Source: VXOI01 sp965261945 (GTDB lineage: Bacteria > Chloroflexota > Dehalococcoidia > Lucifugimonadales > UBA3495). Taken from it: a stretch of DNA of 64,000 nt. A program made the translations under genes and the position numbers. Positions 50,176-59,240 of the stretch are shown one piece after another. Location: contig CBDHEF010000002.1 of the NCBI GenBank assembly GCA_965261945.1, forward strand, positions 124,001 through 188,000, written 5' to 3'. The stretch's first letter is position 1; each line of letters begins with the position of its first letter. Under the pieces are notes generated by a model. The model saw nothing but the letters and a program-made list of their open reading frames with translations, did no database searches and was not told where the DNA came from.

Positions 50176-51156
50176 TTACGGGAAACTGACGGGGGCGCCA
50201 CTGCGCATCGAATCGTAGCAGGCCTGGACCAGCGCCACGTCCCGCGTTCCTTCCTCTCCGCTCATGGCTGGCTGGCGGCCCTCCTGTACGCTCTGCCGGA
50301 ACTCCTTCACCATCCCGGCGAGGCCGGAGCGGTCGTTTTCCAGCGTTTGCCTTCGGCGTCCGGAAGCGCCAATGGTGTCGATCCAACTGCCCCCCAGATC
50401 AAAGACGGCGCTGGCCCTGGTTCCAGACACCGTTACCCACGGCCGCTCTGCGTGAGGCCCGGCGCTCCAGGAATGGTTGATCACGCCTACCAGTCCGCTG
50501 GAGTATCGCAGCATCGCTACAACCCCGTCCTCCGCGGCGAGGCCGGGTTGCGCCGACGGCACCTCAACCGCGTAGACCTCAGAGGGATTGCCCGCAAGGT
50601 AGGCCATCAGACTGGCCTTGTGGATACCGCCGTCTATGAGCACCCCGCCGCCGTTCAGCTCCGAGTCGTTGCGCCATTCGATGGGCTGAAACGGGAAGTC
50701 CTCCTGCAACTGGATCAACCGGAGCACTCCCAACTCGCCGCGTTCAACCATCTCCTTGGCGGCCTGCACCGGCGGCATGAAGCGGTAGTTTTCGGCCACC
50801 ATCAGGGTTATGCCCGCATCGGCGGCGACGGCTACGATGGCCTGCGCTTCCCCGGTTTTGCGGGCCATCGGTTTCTCCATGAGGATGTGCTTGCCGAAAC
50901 CTGCGGCCAGTCGTGCGTGATCCAGGTGCAGGTGATGCGGAGTGCAGATATAGACACCGGCCACACGCTCGTCGGCTGCGGCGGTTTCGTAGGAGCCGAA
51001 GCTGCCCGCTCCGTGGAACTCTTCGGCGAAGGATGCGGCCCGTCCCGCGTCGCGGCTGGCGAAGTACAGGTCAATGCCGTCCAGCTCGCCCTGTATCGCG
51101 GCGGCGAAGGTTCGCGCGAAAGCGCCGCAGCCGATAACGCACAGCCCAAACTTCAT
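50176..51156 (-). CDS. Gfo/Idh/MocA family oxidoreductase
   Basis: 326 residues. Rossmann start FGLCVIGCGAFARTFAAAIQ, NAD-proximal block VYICTPHHLHLDHARLAA, the family motif ILMEKPMARKTGEAQAIVAV (EKP), and GGVLIDGGIHKASLMAYLAG with the catalytic-region DxGxH. NAD(P)-dependent oxidation of a sugar or cyclitol hydroxyl is usual. ATG overlaps the stop of the upstream lipoprotein gene by 4 bases (ATGA), so they are translated together. Confidence 0.88.
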   Translation of the reverse strand: MKFGLCVIGCGAFARTFAAAIQGELDGIDLYFASRDAGRAASFAEEFHGAGSFGSYETAAADERVAGVYICTPHHLHLDHARLAAGFGKHILMEKPMARKTGEAQAIVAVAADAGITLMVAENYRFMPPVQAAKEMVERGELGVLRLIQLQEDFPFQPIEWRNDSELNGGGVLIDGGIHKASLMAYLAGNPSEVYAVEVPSAQPGLAAEDGVVAMLRYSSGLVGVINHSWSAGPHAERPWVTVSGTRASAVFDLGGSWIDTIGASGRRRQTLENDRSGLAGMVKEFRQSVQEGRQPAMSGEEGTRDVALVQACYDSMRSGAPVSFP

Positions 51157-53174
51157 GCTTCGCTCCTGTCTTTCCGAATCGGATTCGCCAATTGTGCCGG
51201 TTCCAGCCGCATCGCATAGCCGGCCGGCATCCGGGTGGACGGCGCCACGGATTGCACCACCGCCACTATGCGACGGGCATCTTCGTGGGGTTCCAGCGTC
51301 AACTCACCCCGGTTGTTGCCGTCGAGGGTCATTGGCAGGACGCGATTGGGCGTATCCCCTTGGCCTTCATAGACAACCTGAACTATGAAACTCTGGCGCA
51401 CCAGGTTGTTGGTCCATACAAAGCCGCTGGGTGTCCACTCCGCCTGCAATGCCGGCTCCGCCCCGTGCTCATGCACCCGCAGATGGCGCAGGCAGAGGCC
51501 GTGATCGTGGATGGCCGCGCCGGTAACGTACTGGAAGCGAACCATGATTTCCTGCCCGGCCCACCCGGCCAGCGATACGGACTCGTTCTGCCAGCCATCG
51601 GTGCTTCCGGTGTATCCGGGGCCGAAGGACACGTCCAGCGGGTCGTCGCTGCTGGTCAGCGGCGTTTCAAGGATCGTCCAGGTCTCGCCGTTGTCTTCAG
51701 ATAATTCCACATAAGCATAGTCCCAGCCCTCCTCTATGGAAAACCAAACCTGGTAGTCCAACCTGGTGTTTTCCACCTGCCGCAGGTCGAAGTCGGCGGT
51801 GAGGGTGGAGTTTATGACATCGCCCTTGTTGCTCCACCAGCAGCCTTCCTCGGCGTCCACCGGAAGCAGGGGCGTGGCGGCGTCGCCGTTGAAGGACAGG
51901 ACGGCTGGGCCGGGCAACTGCTCCAGGCGGACGTATTCGTTGGCGTATTGCGGGATGATTGACGCCAGTTCATCCCCGCTCCCCAGGTTGCGGTATACCG
52001 GAAGGAGTACCGACAGGTCGGCGTAACCGTGGGGGCCGCTGCCTTCGCCAAGCACGTTGGCCACCGCCCAATCGCGAAATACATCAATGAAACGGGCTTC
52101 ATATCCGCTGGCTTCGAGGTAGGCGTCTATGCCCTCAATGCCGTCGCCGGGCTGCTCCAGAAGGGGACGCAGGTCGTCACGTCCTCCGAAGCGCTCACTG
52201 AAGTAGTGCATGAACAGCGAGGCGGCGCCGTAGTTTTTGCCGGTCCCAGCATCGTTCGCAGGCCACAGTATGAGCGAAGTCGGGCCTGCGGTACTGAATG
52301 CCAGCATACTGGTTTCCGAGAACCCCGCTTCCTTGAATCCCGATATGGTGACGGCCAGTTCCGACAGCCCCTCGTTGACCCAGGTTTCCTCCGAAACGTC
52401 GGCTTTCCAGTGAACGGCGTGCTGCAACTCGTGGGCCAGCACCTGAGAATAACTTGTGGAGCCGGGGCGCAGGTATCGGACGTTGATGTAGATGGCTTCG
52501 ATTTCGTTGCTTACGGGGCGAAGCGCCCGGGGGTATTCGTCGGCGGCGCTGTAGTATCCGCCCACACCCCTCAGGTTGGCGTTGATGACGAACAGGTGCG
52601 GGTCGCCGTCCACGCCGGGGGTCCACTCTTTGCCGAAAGCGCCAGTTACTTGCGGATAAATCGCATTCTCAAACTCGCTGGCCGACCGCTCAAGGGCCTC
52701 CTGTTCAACCTCGACTCCATCTTCTACGAACCAGTAGGCGCTTGGCGTGACCAGGCGCAGCACAAAGTCGCTCTCATACTGCTCGGGAGCTTCCAGATCC
52801 ACCAGCTTGAACGTTTCCCTGTGGCCCTCTTGCAAGGTTGGCGCGTTTTTCCTGACTACGGCGTCAACTTCGCCCAAGCCTGGCATCAGCTCGCGAGCCA
52901 ATCGGTAGTAATCCCGCTCCGGCGGTGTGGGGAAGCTCTTCATCGGCGCCGGCGTTGCTGCGTACGTCGTCGCCGGTGGCTGCGTTGACGCGGCGATGGC
53001 AGGCCGGATCGTGGGCGCTGGCGTAGCCGTAACTGCTGAGGGGGGCTTCACAGGAGCGCCGGTTGGAGCGGGAGAAGTTGCGTTGGGGGTTGACTTTGTT
53101 GCGTCATTGTCGCCGCATCCGGCCAGCGCCGCCAGCAACAGCAGCGCTCCAACCATCAGTTTCAGCACGGTCAT
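51153..53174 (-). CDS. Secreted lipoprotein zinc metallopeptidase
   Basis: 673 residues. Signal MTVLKLMVGALLLLAALAGC with lipobox LAGC, then a Thr/Pro-rich linker. The zinc motif is VLAHELQHAVHWKADVSEET (HExxH) followed by WVNEGLSELAVTISG with the third, downstream Glu, a gluzincin-like pattern. The C-terminal third (GCWWSNKGDVINSTLTADFD to IMVRFQYVTGAAIHDHGLCL) resembles the beta-sandwich found in M6 immune inhibitor A-like proteases. Likely anchored outside the membrane and degrades protein. Coupled to the downstream oxidoreductase gene. Confidence 0.82.
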   Translation of the reverse strand: MTVLKLMVGALLLLAALAGCGDNDATKSTPNATSPAPTGAPVKPPSAVTATPAPTIRPAIAASTQPPATTYAATPAPMKSFPTPPERDYYRLARELMPGLGEVDAVVRKNAPTLQEGHRETFKLVDLEAPEQYESDFVLRLVTPSAYWFVEDGVEVEQEALERSASEFENAIYPQVTGAFGKEWTPGVDGDPHLFVINANLRGVGGYYSAADEYPRALRPVSNEIEAIYINVRYLRPGSTSYSQVLAHELQHAVHWKADVSEETWVNEGLSELAVTISGFKEAGFSETSMLAFSTAGPTSLILWPANDAGTGKNYGAASLFMHYFSERFGGRDDLRPLLEQPGDGIEGIDAYLEASGYEARFIDVFRDWAVANVLGEGSGPHGYADLSVLLPVYRNLGSGDELASIIPQYANEYVRLEQLPGPAVLSFNGDAATPLLPVDAEEGCWWSNKGDVINSTLTADFDLRQVENTRLDYQVWFSIEEGWDYAYVELSEDNGETWTILETPLTSSDDPLDVSFGPGYTGSTDGWQNESVSLAGWAGQEIMVRFQYVTGAAIHDHGLCLRHLRVHEHGAEPALQAEWTPSGFVWTNNLVRQSFIVQVVYEGQGDTPNRVLPMTLDGNNRGELTLEPHEDARRIVAVVQSVAPSTRMPAGYAMRLEPAQLANPIRKDRSEA

Positions 53175-53303
53175 TCTCCGCCAGCCCCGCTACCAATGTC
53201 TTCATCTTGGCGGCGTGTCGGGCGCGACAAGCCCTTGCGCCTCTGGCATTATAATCTTGTGATACGGTTGCGGCCTCTAACCGGATGGATTCGAGATTGC
53301 CGT

Positions 53304-53513
53304 ATGTCTTATGACGTGAACCGGATGCGGGGAACTCACCCCCCGGCCTGCACCTGCGTCCAATGTGTCGAGAGGCGGAGTCGGCGGCGGGGCGGAGGAA
53401 GGAACAGAGGTGGCGGAAACGGCCCCGGCGGGCGGCGATTCGGCTGCCTGCCGATGCTGATGGCGCTGCCGGTCGTGGCGGCGGTTGCCGTGCTGGCGGT
53501 AGTCCTCGCCTGA
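53304..53513 (+). CDS. Small tail-anchored Cys-motif protein
   Basis: 69 residues from ATG 53304. HPPACTCVQCVERR gives a CxCxxC set that may bind zinc or iron, then an Arg/Gly-rich linker (RRGGGRNRGGGNG) and a C-terminal hydrophobic span (LMALPVVAAVAVLAVVLA). The order soluble Cys motif, linker, tail span implies a tail-anchored membrane protein with the Cys motif inside. Divergent from the metallopeptidase gene, convergent to pth. Confidence 0.6.
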   Translation: MSYDVNRMRGTHPPACTCVQCVERRSRRRGGGRNRGGGNGPGGRRFGCLPMLMALPVVAAVAVLAVVLA

Positions 53514-53558
53514 AGCTGTGCGCCGCTATCGTTGATTACCTTTCCCGCTGGGAGATGG

Positions 53559-54179
53559 TCAGGGTGGGGGCATCTCCTGCTGACCTGACGGCGCGGGGTT
53601 GGCTCCCGGGTCCTGGTTAAAGCGGTTCATGGCGGCCTCGATGGTTTCTTCCATCACACAGCGCGCGGCGGCGGCAGCCCGCTCCACGGCCCCGGCTATG
53701 GCCTCTGCTTCGCTTTCGGCGAACTTGCCCAGGACGTAGTCGCGGGGTTCGACGCCAGCCGGCGGCCCGCCGATGCCGATGCGCAGACGGGGAAAGCTCA
53801 CTCCGCCAACGTGCTGGATGATAGAGCGGATGCCGTTGTGCCCCGCGTCGCTACCTGCGGCGCGCAGTCGGATGCGGCCCACGGGCAGCGCCATTTCATC
53901 ATAGATTATCAGCAGGCCGGCCGCGCCGCCGCCGAAACGGGCCAGCAGATACTCCACCGCCTCGCCGCTGTTGTTCATAAAGGTGCGCGGCTTTGCCAGC
54001 ACCACCCGGCGGCCTGCGAAGAAACCCGTCCCCAGCACCGCCTTGGGGCGCCGCTCTTTCACCGGAACGTTAATCTGTCCGGCCAGCAGGTCCAGCGCCC
54101 GCCAGCCGATGTTGTGCCGCGTGTCGGCGAAGCGCGGGCCGGGATTGCCGAGGCCGACAATGATGGCGGTGTCAGACAA
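53559..54179 (-). CDS. pth: Peptidyl-tRNA hydrolase
   Basis: 206 residues from TTG 54179, which overlaps the ligA stop by 8 bases; no better start exists before the core. AIIVGLGNPGPRFADTRHNI (catalytic His in RHNIGW), RTFMNNSGEAVEYLLAR and DEMALPVGRIRLRAAGSDAG with GHNGIRSI are Pth signatures. Frees tRNA from drop-off peptidyl-tRNA. The tail NRFNQDPGANPAPSGQQEMP is extra and disordered. Confidence 0.93.
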   Translation of the reverse strand: MSDTAIIVGLGNPGPRFADTRHNIGWRALDLLAGQINVPVKERRPKAVLGTGFFAGRRVVLAKPRTFMNNSGEAVEYLLARFGGGAAGLLIIYDEMALPVGRIRLRAAGSDAGHNGIRSIIQHVGGVSFPRLRIGIGGPPAGVEPRDYVLGKFAESEAEAIAGAVERAAAAARCVMEETIEAAMNRFNQDPGANPAPSGQQEMPPP

Positions 54180-56262
54180 GGTTGCCCTGCACCACTTCTG
54201 CCAGCGTGGCCCCGCCGGTTGTCGACTCCGGAGACTCCAACAGGAGCAGGAAGGCGTCTTCGGCCAGCACCGGCGTGCCCAGCTTTTCCGCCGTGGCGAC
54301 CTTTGCCCCCGGCGACTCGCCAGCCACAACGTAGCTGGTCTTCTTGGTGACCGAGGAAGTTACCTTGCCGCCCAGCGCCTTGATTCGCCCTTCGGCCTCG
54401 CTGCGGGAGAAGGCCGAAAGCGTACCGGTGACCACGAAGGTCAGCCCGCCGAAGGGAGCAGTCTCTGAAGGCGTGGGGGCGGCGGAGGCGGGCAGCGAGT
54501 CTTGCTTCAGCCTGACGCCGGCGGCCAGCAGCTTCTCAACCACCGTCCGGTTCGCCGGAGTTTGGAACCATGAGACGATGCTTTCGGCAATCTTGGGGCC
54601 AATGCCTTCTATCAGTGTCAGGTCTTCCTCGGGGGCCTTGGACAGGTCTTCGATGCCGAGGTAGTTCTGGGCCAGCAGGTCGGCTACCTCCGCGCCGACG
54701 TGGGTGATGCCAAGGGCGAACAGCATCCGGGGCAGGGGGCGGTTCTTGCTGGCTTCGACGTTGGTCATAATCTTGGTTGCCAGCTTGTCGCCCATCCGCT
54801 CCAGTCCCAGCAGCTTGTCCTTTTCCAGCCGGTACAGGCCCGCCACGTCCGACACCATCCCCTGCTCGATGAGTATGCCGCACCAGCGCTCCCCCAGCCC
54901 GTCAATGTTGGCTGCGTTCTTGCCGACGAAGTGCTTGAGCAACTCGAAGAACTGCGCCGGACAGGACGAATTGGGGCAGCGGTGCATGGCGTCGTCGTCG
55001 TTCTTCACCACTGCCGTCCCGCACACCGGGCAGTCCTTCGGCATACGGAATTCCTCCGCGGCATTGGCGCGGTCGGCGAGTACAGGCCCGACCACTTGGG
55101 GAATCACGTCTCCGGCCCGCTCAATTATGACCGTATCTCCAACGCGAATGTCCTTGCGGCGAATGTCCTCCTCGTTGTGCAGGGATGCGTACTGCACCGT
55201 CGCGCCGCTGACCACCACTGGCTTAAGTACGGCGTAGGGGTTCAGGCTGCCGGTGCGGCCCACGTTGATGCCGATGTCGAGTAACTTGGTGGTGGCCTGC
55301 TCCGCCGGGAACTTGTAGGCGATGGCCCAGCGAGGCTCGCGTCCCACGACGCCCAGCCGTTCCTGCATTGCCAACGGCGACACCTTCACCACCACGCCAT
55401 CGGCCTCGTATTTCAGATCGTGGCGCCGCTCCAGCCACTTCTGGTAGTAATCCTGCACTTCCTCTAGCGAATGACACAGACGGTTTTCGGGGTTGATGCG
55501 GAAGCCAATGTTTCCCAGCCACTCCAGGGCTTCCCAATGGCTACCCAGGAATTCCAACCCGTCCGCGCTGTTCAGGGAATAGACCCAGATTTGCATATTG
55601 CGGGCGGCGGTGACTTTCGGGTCCAATTGCCGGATGGTTCCGGCCCCGGTGTTGCGCGGGTTGGCGTATAGCTGCTCGCCGCGTTCTTCCCGCTCCCTGT
55701 TCAGGCGGCGGAACTCTTCGATGGGCAGATACACCTCGCCACGCACTTCCAGGTGTGGGGGGAATTCCCCTTCCAGCGTCAGCGGTATTGTGCGGATGGT
55801 GCGAAGGTTGCGGGTGACATCCTCGCCGGTGGCGCCGTTGCCTCTGGTGGCGCCCAGTATCAGCATCCCGTTCTCGTAGGTCAGATTGACTGCCAGCCCG
55901 TCGATTTTCAGTTCGCACACCATTTCGAAGGCCGCGCCGTCCAGCAGCCCGGTTATTCGTCTGTGCCACGCGGCCAGTTCGTTGAAATCGAAAGCGTTGT
56001 CCAGGCTGAGCATCGGGCGCGAGTGATCCACTTCGTCGAAGGCCGCCGACGGCTCGCCGCCGACTCTTTGGGTTGGGGAGTCCGGGGTCAGCAACTCCGG
56101 GTGTTGCGCCTCGATTTCCCGCAGCTTCTTGATGAGCGCGTCGTACTGCCAATCCTGGATCTCTGGATCGTCCAGCGTGTAGTAGCGGTGATTGTGGTAG
56201 TTCAGCTTGCGGCGCAACTCGGCGGCGCGTTCTGCGGGTGTGCCTTGGGCCATCTCTGCCAT
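54172..56262 (-). CDS. ligA: NAD-dependent DNA ligase
   Basis: 696 residues from ATG 56262 (GGGAG upstream). NAD-binding Ia domain (ELRRKLNYHNHRYYTLDDPE), nucleotidyl-acceptor Lys in MVCELKIDGLAVNLTYENGM (KIDG), GVVVKVSPLAMQERLG and WAIAYKFPAE, OB fold GSLNPYAVLKPVVVSGATVQ, zinc finger CPVCGTAVVKNDDDAMHRCP with CxxC-x-C, HhH region and a C-terminal BRCT (FGGLTFVVTGTLSAFSRSEA). Joins nicks in replication and repair. The pth gene begins within its stop. Confidence 0.96.
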   Translation of the reverse strand: MAEMAQGTPAERAAELRRKLNYHNHRYYTLDDPEIQDWQYDALIKKLREIEAQHPELLTPDSPTQRVGGEPSAAFDEVDHSRPMLSLDNAFDFNELAAWHRRITGLLDGAAFEMVCELKIDGLAVNLTYENGMLILGATRGNGATGEDVTRNLRTIRTIPLTLEGEFPPHLEVRGEVYLPIEEFRRLNREREERGEQLYANPRNTGAGTIRQLDPKVTAARNMQIWVYSLNSADGLEFLGSHWEALEWLGNIGFRINPENRLCHSLEEVQDYYQKWLERRHDLKYEADGVVVKVSPLAMQERLGVVGREPRWAIAYKFPAEQATTKLLDIGINVGRTGSLNPYAVLKPVVVSGATVQYASLHNEEDIRRKDIRVGDTVIIERAGDVIPQVVGPVLADRANAAEEFRMPKDCPVCGTAVVKNDDDAMHRCPNSSCPAQFFELLKHFVGKNAANIDGLGERWCGILIEQGMVSDVAGLYRLEKDKLLGLERMGDKLATKIMTNVEASKNRPLPRMLFALGITHVGAEVADLLAQNYLGIEDLSKAPEEDLTLIEGIGPKIAESIVSWFQTPANRTVVEKLLAAGVRLKQDSLPASAAPTPSETAPFGGLTFVVTGTLSAFSRSEAEGRIKALGGKVTSSVTKKTSYVVAGESPGAKVATAEKLGTPVLAEDAFLLLLESPESTTGGATLAEVVQGNLV

Positions 56263-56380
56263 GTCTCCCGGTAAGTGTATGTGTATGGGTGAATATATTA
56301 TTGCATTCCCTACCCCCGCTGGAATCGCCCTGCGGACGGGAGCAGGCGATTTTGGTGAGACGGGGGCGTCGTCGGCGCCT

Positions 56381-57511
56381 CTAGCGTCCGGTAGAGGCTT
56401 CCTCGGCAGGGATGCGCACGGGCTGTGGCCGGGCCGATTGGGGAGCGGTGCGGCGCCACGGCAGGCGGCGTCGCTTACCCCGGTTGCGCCGATAGGTTGC
56501 GGCAATAGTGGCGGCCAGTTTCGTCGAATCGTGACGAGCGGTGGCTGTTTCGTCTATAACGTCCGCTTCGACCAGCATGGCCGGGTCGTCCCACGGGCTG
56601 AGGGCGCGGATGAAATCCAGCCCGGCAGGAGTGGGGCCGTCGGGGATGGCGCCGTTGGCAACCACCGCGTGAACCGACTCCTCTCCTGCGTACCGGCGCA
56701 CCACGTTGAGATGGTCCTGCACCGAGTAGCCCTCGGTCTGACGCGGTTCCTCGGCGACGTTGCAAACATAGACCTTCAGCGCCATCGAGTCCGCCACCGC
56801 CTGCGCGATTCCGGGGATCAACAGGTTGGGGACAATGCTGGTGTAGAGGCTGCCCGGCCCTATAATTATCAGGTCGGACTCCTCCAGAGCCGCTACCGCT
56901 TCGGGGTGCGCCGGTGGGTTGGGAGGAGAGAGGGTGAGCGACTGCAATCTCGCCAAAGCCGAGGCAACGTTGGTTTCCCCGGTGAGGGTCTCGCCGGTCT
57001 CGGTCCTGGCAATCAGGGTTACGTCGGTGATGGTGGACGGTATCACCCGCCCGCGGATGGCAAGCAATTCGCCCGCGATTTCCACGGCCCGGTAGAAGTC
57101 GCCCCCGATGCCCGCCAGGGCCGCGATGAGCATATTCCCGAAGCTGTGGCCGTCCAACTGGCCGTCGGAAGAGAAGCGGTAGTCCATCAACTGCTGCATC
57201 ACCGCTTCGGAGTCTGCCAGAGCCACCAAGCAGTTGCGGATGTCTCCGGGCGGCTGGATGCCCAGTTCGCTGCGCAACCGCCCAGAGCTTCCGCCGTCAT
57301 CGGCCATGGTCACGATGGCGGAGATGTTGTGGGAGTAGTGCTTGATGCCGCGAATCAGGCTGGGCAACCCCGTACCTCCGCCGACGACGGTGATGCGCGG
57401 CCCGGACTCCAGCCCGCGGCGGGCTTTAAGCGAATCAAATATATTCGTGCCGCGCGGCAGGCCGCCCAGAAACCGAAGCAATGAGGGGAGAGGGTTTGGG
57501 CGCGAATTCAT
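56381..57511 (-). CDS. yvcK: YvcK-type gluconeogenesis factor (CofD-like)
   Basis: 376 residues. The N-terminal ITVVGGGTGLPSLIRGIKHY, AIVTMADDGGSSGRLRSELG (DDGGSSG) and PPGDIRNCLVALADSE are the family hallmarks, then SFGNMLIAALAGIGG and LIIIGPGSLYTSIVPNLLIP. YvcK binds UDP-sugars and is needed for growth on gluconeogenic carbon and for cell-wall regulation (known in Bacillus). An Arg/Pro-rich tail (RRNRGKRRRLPWRR) is added. Upstream of ligA on the same strand. Confidence 0.92.
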   Translation of the reverse strand: MNSRPNPLPSLLRFLGGLPRGTNIFDSLKARRGLESGPRITVVGGGTGLPSLIRGIKHYSHNISAIVTMADDGGSSGRLRSELGIQPPGDIRNCLVALADSEAVMQQLMDYRFSSDGQLDGHSFGNMLIAALAGIGGDFYRAVEIAGELLAIRGRVIPSTITDVTLIARTETGETLTGETNVASALARLQSLTLSPPNPPAHPEAVAALEESDLIIIGPGSLYTSIVPNLLIPGIAQAVADSMALKVYVCNVAEEPRQTEGYSVQDHLNVVRRYAGEESVHAVVANGAIPDGPTPAGLDFIRALSPWDDPAMLVEADVIDETATARHDSTKLAATIAATYRRNRGKRRRLPWRRTAPQSARPQPVRIPAEEASTGR

Positions 57512-57547
57512 ATCTGAAATCAGGTTAGCGCACGAGAAGTTCCACCA

Positions 57548-58033
57548 TCAGGAACCGTTTGTGGCAGAGTCCCCGAACATGGCCGAGTCAACTTCCGGGG
57601 GCAACGTTATGCCGTGCTGATTCAGCAACGCCCGAAACTGCTCTGTGGCTTCTTTGCGCCCGCGCTCCAGTCCCCGCTCCAACCCGCGCTCCAGTCCCCG
57701 CTCCAGTCCCCGCCGGGCCGCCTTTTCCTCTATCTCCGCTTTTTTTGCTTCCCGGATTGCTTTTCCGCGCTCAAACATATTTCTCATCCAGTCAAACAAG
57801 GCTCCCAAAGGAACCAAGGCTGACCAGTATGTATCAACGGTTGCCTTTTCAAACCACTGGTACAGCCAGAAATTGGAGCCTTGGAACAGTTGCAGTATCG
57901 TCGTGCTGACCAACAAGACCACGATAAACCCGGCTGCCTGAAACCCGATACCCCGGTCCGCCAGACCGCCGGTGAAATCCCGTGTAACTATTGTACCACC
58001 TTGCCCGCTCCCGGGTTCAGCCGGATTTGCCAT
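57548..58033 (-). CDS. Membrane protein with RGLE tandem repeat
   Basis: 161 residues. One or two membrane segments (residues about 31-50, GFQAAGFIVVLLVSTTILQL, and possibly 70-85), then a charged helix with four to five RGLE units (12-bp repeat at about 57660-57712) and the end LPPEVDSAMFGDSATNGS. Shape matches the protein at 4158. No family recognised. Follows yvcK in the opposite reading order (upstream of it, same strand). Confidence 0.62.
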   Translation of the reverse strand: MANPAEPGSGQGGTIVTRDFTGGLADRGIGFQAAGFIVVLLVSTTILQLFQGSNFWLYQWFEKATVDTYWSALVPLGALFDWMRNMFERGKAIREAKKAEIEEKAARRGLERGLERGLERGLERGRKEATEQFRALLNQHGITLPPEVDSAMFGDSATNGS

Positions 58034-58123
58034 GTCCTCTGCATCCCCAGTTCAGGTATGGCAGTAGGTTACGGGCTGCGCTTTCGAGCCGTCAACGGGC
58101 AAGTGTCAGGAAAATTCGCCGCC

Positions 58124-59221
58124 CTAATTTCTCACGGCGACCCTCCGTCCCTCGTCGGATGACTGTTGCAGCAGGTCCAGGAATCGATGCCGTTCAACTG
58201 CGGTGTCGAAATCCGGCTGCGCCTCGCCCCCGTCGCGGATGGCGTCGCCGATGATACGGTATAGCTGGGCCACGTTGTACGGCTCCCCCGGTGGCGCGCC
58301 TTCCGGGGCCAAGGACAGGCGCGACGGAATTTCCAGCGGTTGCAGGGACTGCCCGGCTCCCTGTGCCCCTGAGAGATGTACGTTGCCGTACTGCACCATC
58401 TCTTCGGAGCGAGCTGACAGGGTTCCCTCTGTGCCGTAGACTTCCATGCGCCAGCCGCTGCCGTTCCACGGTATGGTGGCGATGTGGGCCGATGCAGCGG
58501 CGCCGTTTTCCAGCGTTCCGTTAACCACCACGTTGTCGGGCGCGTCCACGTCCACTGACTTGCCATCGCCAGCGCTCCACTGTCCGAGCTGGACGCTGAC
58601 CTGGGCAGACAGTTCCCGGAACTCTCCGACGCACTGACAGAAGATGTCGAGGGCGTGGCCGGAAGCGATGCTCAGGCTGTTGGCGCCCTTGCTCCGGTCG
58701 GCCATCCAGGCGCGGTCGGCGCCTCGCTGCAACAGGCCGGGCAGGAACATGGTCATGTTGCAGGCCAGCATCTCGCCGACATAGCCCTCGGCCACCAGCT
58801 CCTTGAGTCGCAGAAGCGCCGGCCCGCCGCGGGCCTGCAAGCCGATGAGGGTGCGGACGCCCTTGTTGCGGGCCAGCGCGGCCAGTTCCACGGCCTCGCC
58901 GGTGTTGGCCCCCAACGGCCACTCGCAGAAGATGTGCTTCCCGGCCTGCAATCCCGCCGTAACCATGCCGTGGTGGGCCGGCACGCTGACCGATACCACC
59001 ACCAGGTCAACGTCGGGGTGGTTCGCCATTTCGGTATAGTCGTGGAAGGCCAGTCTTGCCCCGTAGAAGGCCCTGGATTCCTCAGCGGTTTCGGGCCTGG
59101 ATGTGCAGACCGCCGCCAGCTCGAAGTCCGGCATCTCCAGCAAGGCCGGGAGGTGGGCCCGCTTGCTCCAGCCGTAGTTGGCGTTGGCCCCGATGATCCC
59201 TACGCGAATCTTGTCGGTCAT
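58124..59221 (-). CDS. Gfo/Idh/MocA family oxidoreductase
   Basis: 365 residues from ATG 59221. VGIIGANANYGWSKRAHLPA, LVVVSVSVPAHHGMVTAGLQ, HIFCEWPLGANTGEAVELAA (the EKP motif is EWP here, a common variant) and LSIASGHALDIFCQCVGEF. C-terminal beta-sheet domain present. NAD(P)-dependent, substrate unknown. Last gene of a likely operon GatC-like, amidase, this gene. Confidence 0.86.
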   Translation of the reverse strand: MTDKIRVGIIGANANYGWSKRAHLPALLEMPDFELAAVCTSRPETAEESRAFYGARLAFHDYTEMANHPDVDLVVVSVSVPAHHGMVTAGLQAGKHIFCEWPLGANTGEAVELAALARNKGVRTLIGLQARGGPALLRLKELVAEGYVGEMLACNMTMFLPGLLQRGADRAWMADRSKGANSLSIASGHALDIFCQCVGEFRELSAQVSVQLGQWSAGDGKSVDVDAPDNVVVNGTLENGAAASAHIATIPWNGSGWRMEVYGTEGTLSARSEEMVQYGNVHLSGAQGAGQSLQPLEIPSRLSLAPEGAPPGEPYNVAQLYRIIGDAIRDGGEAQPDFDTAVERHRFLDLLQQSSDEGRRVAVRN

Positions 59222-59240
59222 GGCTGCGTCTCCTGTCAAT

